7,288 nucleotides of DNA, taken from positions 1 through 7,288 of the forward strand of contig JAIROB010000172.1 in assembly GCA_031257695.1 (NCBI GenBank), read 5' to 3'. Both the position numbers and the translations under genes were made by a program. Under the pieces are notes generated by a model that had not been told where the DNA came from, made no database searches, and saw nothing but the letters and a program-made list of their open reading frames with translations. Positions 4,617 through 7,288 of this stretch are shown piece after piece. This DNA comes from Treponema sp. (GTDB lineage Bacteria > Spirochaetota > Spirochaetia > Treponematales > Breznakiellaceae). Within the stretch, counting starts at the first letter, position 1. Every line of letters begins with the position of its first letter.

Positions 4617-5849
4617 ATGGAGCGGGAGGCGTCGGTCTATATCCACGTCCCTTTCTGCGCCAGCCTCTGCGACTACTGCGATTTTTATTCGATTTCCCTA
4701 AGCCCCGAAGATCCCCGTTTGGACCGCTATGTGGATCTGGCGCTGGAGGATCTGGCAGAAAGTTTAAGCGGGAATGGCATTGACCGGGTCCCCGCGGTGT
4801 ATATAGGGGGCGGCACCCCCTCGGCGCTGGGAGCGGAGCGGCTGGACCGGCTGCTGCGCGGCATCGGGGCGCTGCTGCCCTGCCGGGACGCCTCTGAAAC
4901 CCGCGGCGCGGCGGGCGGAACGAAACGGGAATTTACCCTGGAGGCTAACCCGGAATCCGCTGACCAGGCTTTGCTCCGGCTCAGCCGGGAGCGGGGGGTT
5001 ACCCGGTTGAGCCTCGGGGTGCAGAGCTTCCACGGGCCGTCCCGGCGGGCGGTCCACAGGGCGGGGGACCCGGCGCTGCTTCCGGATCGCCTGGCCGCGG
5101 CCGCCGCCTGCTTTGGGGAGGATCTTTCCCTGGACCTTATGTCGGGGCTGCCCCACCAGGACGAGCAGGTTTTGCTCCGGGACATAGAAACCGCTCTGTC
5201 CCACAAACCCGGACACCTTTCCCTCTACGCGCTGACCCTGGCGGAGGGAACCCCCCTGGCGGAGGCGGCGAGCGGCAGCCGCGCCGCCCTGCCGGAGGGG
5301 GATGAGGCTGATCGCCTTTGGATCATAGGCCGCGACGCCCTGGAAGCGGCGGGCTACGCCCAGTACGAGGTGTCAAACTTTTCCCTGCCCGGCAAGCAAT
5401 CCGGCCACAACACCCGGTACTGGCGCATGGAAAACTGGCTGGGCCTGGGGCCCGGCGGCTCCGGCACCCTGATCGACGATGAAACCGGAACGGGTCTCCG
5501 GCGAACCTTTAAGCCGGATCTGGATCTGTGGCTTAACCGCGGCGCTTCCCCAAACACGCGTTACACCGAAGAGCCCCTGGATCGCCGCGCCCTGATGGAG
5601 GAGAGCATCCTCATGGGATTCCGCTGTCTCGAAGGCCCGGATCCGGCGCTTTTTGAACGGCGCTTCCGCCGCCCCCTGCAAACCCTGATTCCCCGGACCA
5701 TTGAACGCTGGGAATCCCGGGGCCTCCTGCAGAACAGCCCGCTTGCCCTTACCAGGGAAGGACTGCTCTTTCTCAATGCCTTCCTGGAAGAAGCGTTCTC
5801 TGAACTGAGCCGCGGCCATGAACCGCGGCAATACTTTACACCGGGCTAA
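4617..5849 (+). CDS. hemW: Radical SAM heme chaperone HemW
   Basis: HemW is a cytoplasmic radical-SAM-fold protein that binds heme and is thought to insert it into respiratory enzymes; it is often misannotated as coproporphyrinogen III oxidase (HemN). The 410-residue length fits. The cluster motif is C14-x3-C18-x2-C21 followed by DF, without the extra Cys that true HemN has two residues later, which favours HemW. Other family motifs: GGGTPS at 64-69, EANPES at 109-114, SLGVQSF at 132-138, YEVSNF at 250-255, HNTRYW at 264-269 and GLGPGGSG at 276-283. Residues about 320-400 form the C-terminal HemN-type domain. The ATG lies two bases after the lepB-2 stop, with only a weak GGCAGG eight bases upstream, so it is probably translated by coupling. 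The end of the gene carries the -35 of the rpoZ promoter. Confidence 0.93.
   Translation: MEREASVYIHVPFCASLCDYCDFYSISLSPEDPRLDRYVDLALEDLAESLSGNGIDRVPAVYIGGGTPSALGAERLDRLLRGIGALLPCRDASETRGAAGGTKREFTLEANPESADQALLRLSRERGVTRLSLGVQSFHGPSRRAVHRAGDPALLPDRLAAAAACFGEDLSLDLMSGLPHQDEQVLLRDIETALSHKPGHLSLYALTLAEGTPLAEAASGSRAALPEGDEADRLWIIGRDALEAAGYAQYEVSNFSLPGKQSGHNTRYWRMENWLGLGPGGSGTLIDDETGTGLRRTFKPDLDLWLNRGASPNTRYTEEPLDRRALMEESILMGFRCLEGPDPALFERRFRRPLQTLIPRTIERWESRGLLQNSPLALTREGLLFLNAFLEEAFSELSRGHEPRQYFTPG
5809..5829 (+). repeat. GC-rich 7 bp hairpin at the end of hemW
   Basis: GCCGCGG (5809-5815) and CCGCGGC (5823-5829) enclose a 7-base loop inside the hemW coding end. The next bases are AATACTTTACA, which is not a U-tract. 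It might reduce read-through into rpoZ, or be chance in GC-rich coding DNA. It sits just upstream of the rpoZ promoter. Confidence 0.3.
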
Positions 5850-5863
5850 AAACTTACTATAGT
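5835..5863 (+). promoter_or_regulatory. Sigma70-type promoter of rpoZ-miaA, inside the hemW end
   Basis: TTTACA (5835-5840, five of six), a 17-base spacer and TATAGT (5858-5863, five of six) lie just before the ATG at 5872. The start site should fall at about 5869-5872, leaving a leader of 0-3 bases. There is no Shine-Dalgarno. The -10 is embedded in the perfect 12 bp palindrome TTACTATAGTAA (5854-5865), which also places a -10-like sequence on the opposite strand. Confidence 0.65.
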
Positions 5864-5871
5864 AACTTATT

Positions 5872-6063
5872 ATGATATTCCCCCTTGAAGAACTAATCGA
5901 GTACGAAGGCAATATGTACGAAATCACCGCGGCCGCGTCCCGCCGTTCCTATCAGCTTTCCATGCTGAAGGATCCGGATATCGAGGACAACGAGGGCAAG
6001 GTGGTTTCCCTGGCGGCCCGTCAGGTGTTCACCGACCAGGTTGAATTCCGCCTGGAAGAATAG
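5872..6063 (+). CDS. rpoZ: RNA polymerase omega-like subunit (RpoZ/Rpb6 family)
   Basis: The omega subunit binds the beta-prime subunit of RNA polymerase and helps assembly. The 63-residue protein has the family layout: a short N-terminal segment, a helix NMYEITAAASRRSYQL (14-29) matching the omega NRFELVLLAARRARQL type, then the second signature GKVVSLAARQVF (42-53) and an acidic end. It is at the short end for omega and looks like the diverged spirochaete form, so I rely on these two motifs. The start ATG has no ribosome binding site, and a good promoter lies immediately upstream. miaA follows 30 bases later, probably on the same transcript. The reading frame happens to remain open past the TAG into miaA. 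Confidence 0.8.
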   Translation: MIFPLEELIEYEGNMYEITAAASRRSYQLSMLKDPDIEDNEGKVVSLAARQVFTDQVEFRLEE

Positions 6064-6093
6064 GCCCTGGCAGAACACCCCGGGGCAGCTTCC

Positions 6094-7038
6094 GTGACCG
6101 CGCTGATCCTCTTTGGCCCCACCGCTTCGGGCAAAACAGAAATTCTGGAAAAACTCTTTGCCGGCTCCCGCCCCCTTTGCCGGGCGGAGATCGTCTCCGC
6201 GGATTCCGTGCAGGTCTATCGCGGCATGGACATAGGCTCCGCCAAGCCCCCGGCGGCTACCCTGGCAGCTTTGCCGCATCACCTCATCGACATACGCAAC
6301 CCCGATGAGCAGTTTAACGCGGGGGATTTTGTCCGCCTGGCGGATCATGCCTGCGCCGGCATAGCCGCCCGGGGAGGGCTGCCCGTTATTTCCGGGGGCG
6401 CGGGTTTCTACCTCCGTAACTTTGTCCTGGGGCTGCCCGAAGCGCCCCCTTCGGACCCGTTTATCCGCAAAGCCCTGGAGACGGAGTTTCGCGACCGGGG
6501 CGCCCGGGCCCTGATGGAGGAGCTTGCCGCCTGCGACCCCGTGAGCGCCGGGAGGATACACCTGAACGACGGCTACCGCCTCCGCCGGGCGCTGGAGGTT
6601 TTCCGCGCCTCCGGCCGCCCCCTCAGCTCCTTCGCTTCCACCGGCGCCGCCCCGGGAAACCGCCCCCGCTACCGTTTCCTCATCCTGGGCCTGGATCGTC
6701 CGCGGAAGGATCTGGGCAGCCGTATCGATGAACGCTGCGCCCTCATGTTCCGCCAGGGCCTTCCTGACGAGGTCCGGCGGCTCCGCGAAGCGGGTTACGG
6801 CCCCGGCGATCCCGGCATGAGGGCTATCGGCTACCGGGAGTTCTTTGTGGAAGAAGCCCCCGGACAATGGCGCATCGACGACAACCTGGACAAGGTTCAG
6901 GACTTGGTGGCCCGGAACAGCCGCCGCTACGCCAAACGGCAAATCACCTTTTTTGCCTCAATCCCGAACGCCCTCTGGATCCCCGCCCTGGGCGATCCCG
7001 CGGCGGAAATCCGGCGGGAGTTGGCGAAGTTTGGTTAA
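6094..7038 (+). CDS. miaA: tRNA dimethylallyltransferase MiaA
   Basis: MiaA transfers the dimethylallyl group from DMAPP to N6 of adenine 37 next to the anticodon of tRNAs reading codons that begin with U. At 314 residues the length is typical. Motifs: P-loop GPTASGKT at 8-15, ADSVQVYRGMDIGSAKP at 36-52 with catalytic Asp37, HHLIDI at 62-67, GGAGFYLRNF at 101-110 (usually GGTGLYLR), AIGYREF at 244-250 and RRYAKRQITFF at 277-287. I chose GTG at 6094, which puts the P-loop at the usual distance from the start. The open frame extends back to the rpoZ stop but has no ATG there and only a CTG at 6067. A weak GGGG (6082-6085) lies eight bases upstream. The stop is one base from the stop of the opposing hemL. 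Confidence 0.96.
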   Translation: MTALILFGPTASGKTEILEKLFAGSRPLCRAEIVSADSVQVYRGMDIGSAKPPAATLAALPHHLIDIRNPDEQFNAGDFVRLADHACAGIAARGGLPVISGGAGFYLRNFVLGLPEAPPSDPFIRKALETEFRDRGARALMEELAACDPVSAGRIHLNDGYRLRRALEVFRASGRPLSSFASTGAAPGNRPRYRFLILGLDRPRKDLGSRIDERCALMFRQGLPDEVRRLREAGYGPGDPGMRAIGYREFFVEEAPGQWRIDDNLDKVQDLVARNSRRYAKRQITFFASIPNALWIPALGDPAAEIRRELAKFG

Positions 7039-7039
7039 T

Positions 7040-7288
7040 CTACCATGAGAAATCCTTGCCGTAGGACTTGAAAAATTCATCCGCCGCTTCCAGGGTCCGG
7101 TCAATCTCAGCTTCGCCGTGGGCGGCGGACACAAAGAGCGCCTCGAACTGGGCGGGGGCCGTGTATATGCCCCTTTCGAGGAGGTGGTTGAAATAGGCCG
7201 CGTAGGCGGCGGTGTCGGATTTGAGCGCCGAGACGAATTCGGTCACCGGGCCGGGGGTGAAGAACAGGGAGCCCAGGGAACCGATGTG
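7040..7288 (-). CDS. hemL: Glutamate-1-semialdehyde 2,1-aminomutase, C-terminal part
   Basis: Only the last 82 residues lie in the window; the 5' part, including the PLP-binding Lys, is beyond the right edge. HemL makes 5-aminolevulinate from glutamate-1-semialdehyde in the C5 route to tetrapyrroles. Visible C-terminal motifs are GSLGSLFFTPGPV (near the cut), LLERGIYTAPAQFEALFVSAAH and the helical end EIDRTLEAADEFF. These fit HemL better than other class III aminotransferases, because of the GxYxAPxQFEAxFxSxAH pattern. The GTG at 7246 is an internal valine, not a start. The stop TAG (7040-7042 on the plus strand as CTA) is one base past the miaA stop, so the genes converge. With HemW nearby it suggests the organism makes or uses tetrapyrroles, though hemL and hemW are not in one operon. 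Confidence 0.9.
   Translation of the reverse strand, partial: HIGSLGSLFFTPGPVTEFVSALKSDTAAYAAYFNHLLERGIYTAPAQFEALFVSAAHGEAEIDRTLEAADEFFKSYGKDFSW

Noticed and set aside
5893..6942. A 349-residue minus-strand open frame opposite rpoZ and miaA
   Set aside because: It is antisense to two clearly recognised genes and reflects high GC at third positions, without any domain.
6996..7019. TCCCGC/GCGGGA hairpin in the miaA end as a terminator
   Set aside because: There is a bulge in the stem, no T-run follows, and such stems are common by chance in this GC-rich coding sequence.
5872..7038. An rpoZ-miaA fusion by read-through of the TAG at 6061-6063
   Set aside because: The frames match, but that is a one-in-three chance event; both proteins have normal ends and starts, and no stop-recoding signal is visible.

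Overview
The window looks like a GC-rich spirochaete chromosome, most probably from the Treponema group (the high-GC termite-gut treponemes come to mind). This is an inference from protein style: a PEGA plus SUMF1-type membrane protein, a very short omega-like RNA polymerase subunit, and two tandem type I signal peptidases, one with a long insertion. I could not run a database search, so the taxon is a working guess.

Layout. Bases 1-186 carry no convincing gene but hold two hairpins with the same 12-base core. A small DUF4418-type membrane protein lies on the minus strand (187-591). Bases 592-868 are non-coding, AT-rich and strongly palindromic: two perfect 13-14 bp hairpins with identical TTTT loops, a nested inverted repeat, and an exact 9-base direct repeat at the outer edges (682-690 and 855-863). 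This may be a small decayed mobile element or a repeat family. A minus-strand operon follows: a PEGA/SUMF1 membrane protein (1327-2823) whose stop overlaps the start of smpB (869-1330). From a 63-base divergent intergenic region the plus-strand cluster runs lepB-1, lepB-2, hemW, then rpoZ-like and miaA. The end of a minus-strand hemL (7040-7288, cut by the window edge) converges on miaA with one base between the stops.

Function. The plus-strand genes are housekeeping: two signal peptidase family proteins for secreted-protein maturation, a radical-SAM heme chaperone (HemW), an RNA polymerase omega homologue and the tRNA A37 prenyltransferase MiaA. SmpB is the tmRNA partner in ribosome rescue. 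hemL implies a C5-type tetrapyrrole pathway, which fits with HemW but is not proved by this window.

Most notable points: (1) the first gene after each of three predicted promoters (PEGA/SUMF1 gene, lepB-1, rpoZ) has no Shine-Dalgarno sequence, and its start codon sits at the predicted transcription start, suggesting leaderless mRNAs; (2) the divergent pair appears to share one palindromic -35 box; (3) the second signal peptidase keeps the catalytic Lys but has Thr in place of the nucleophilic Ser; (4) the palindromic element downstream of smpB. I see no CRISPR array, rRNA, tRNA, phage or complete insertion sequence, and no clear new defence or mobile system.
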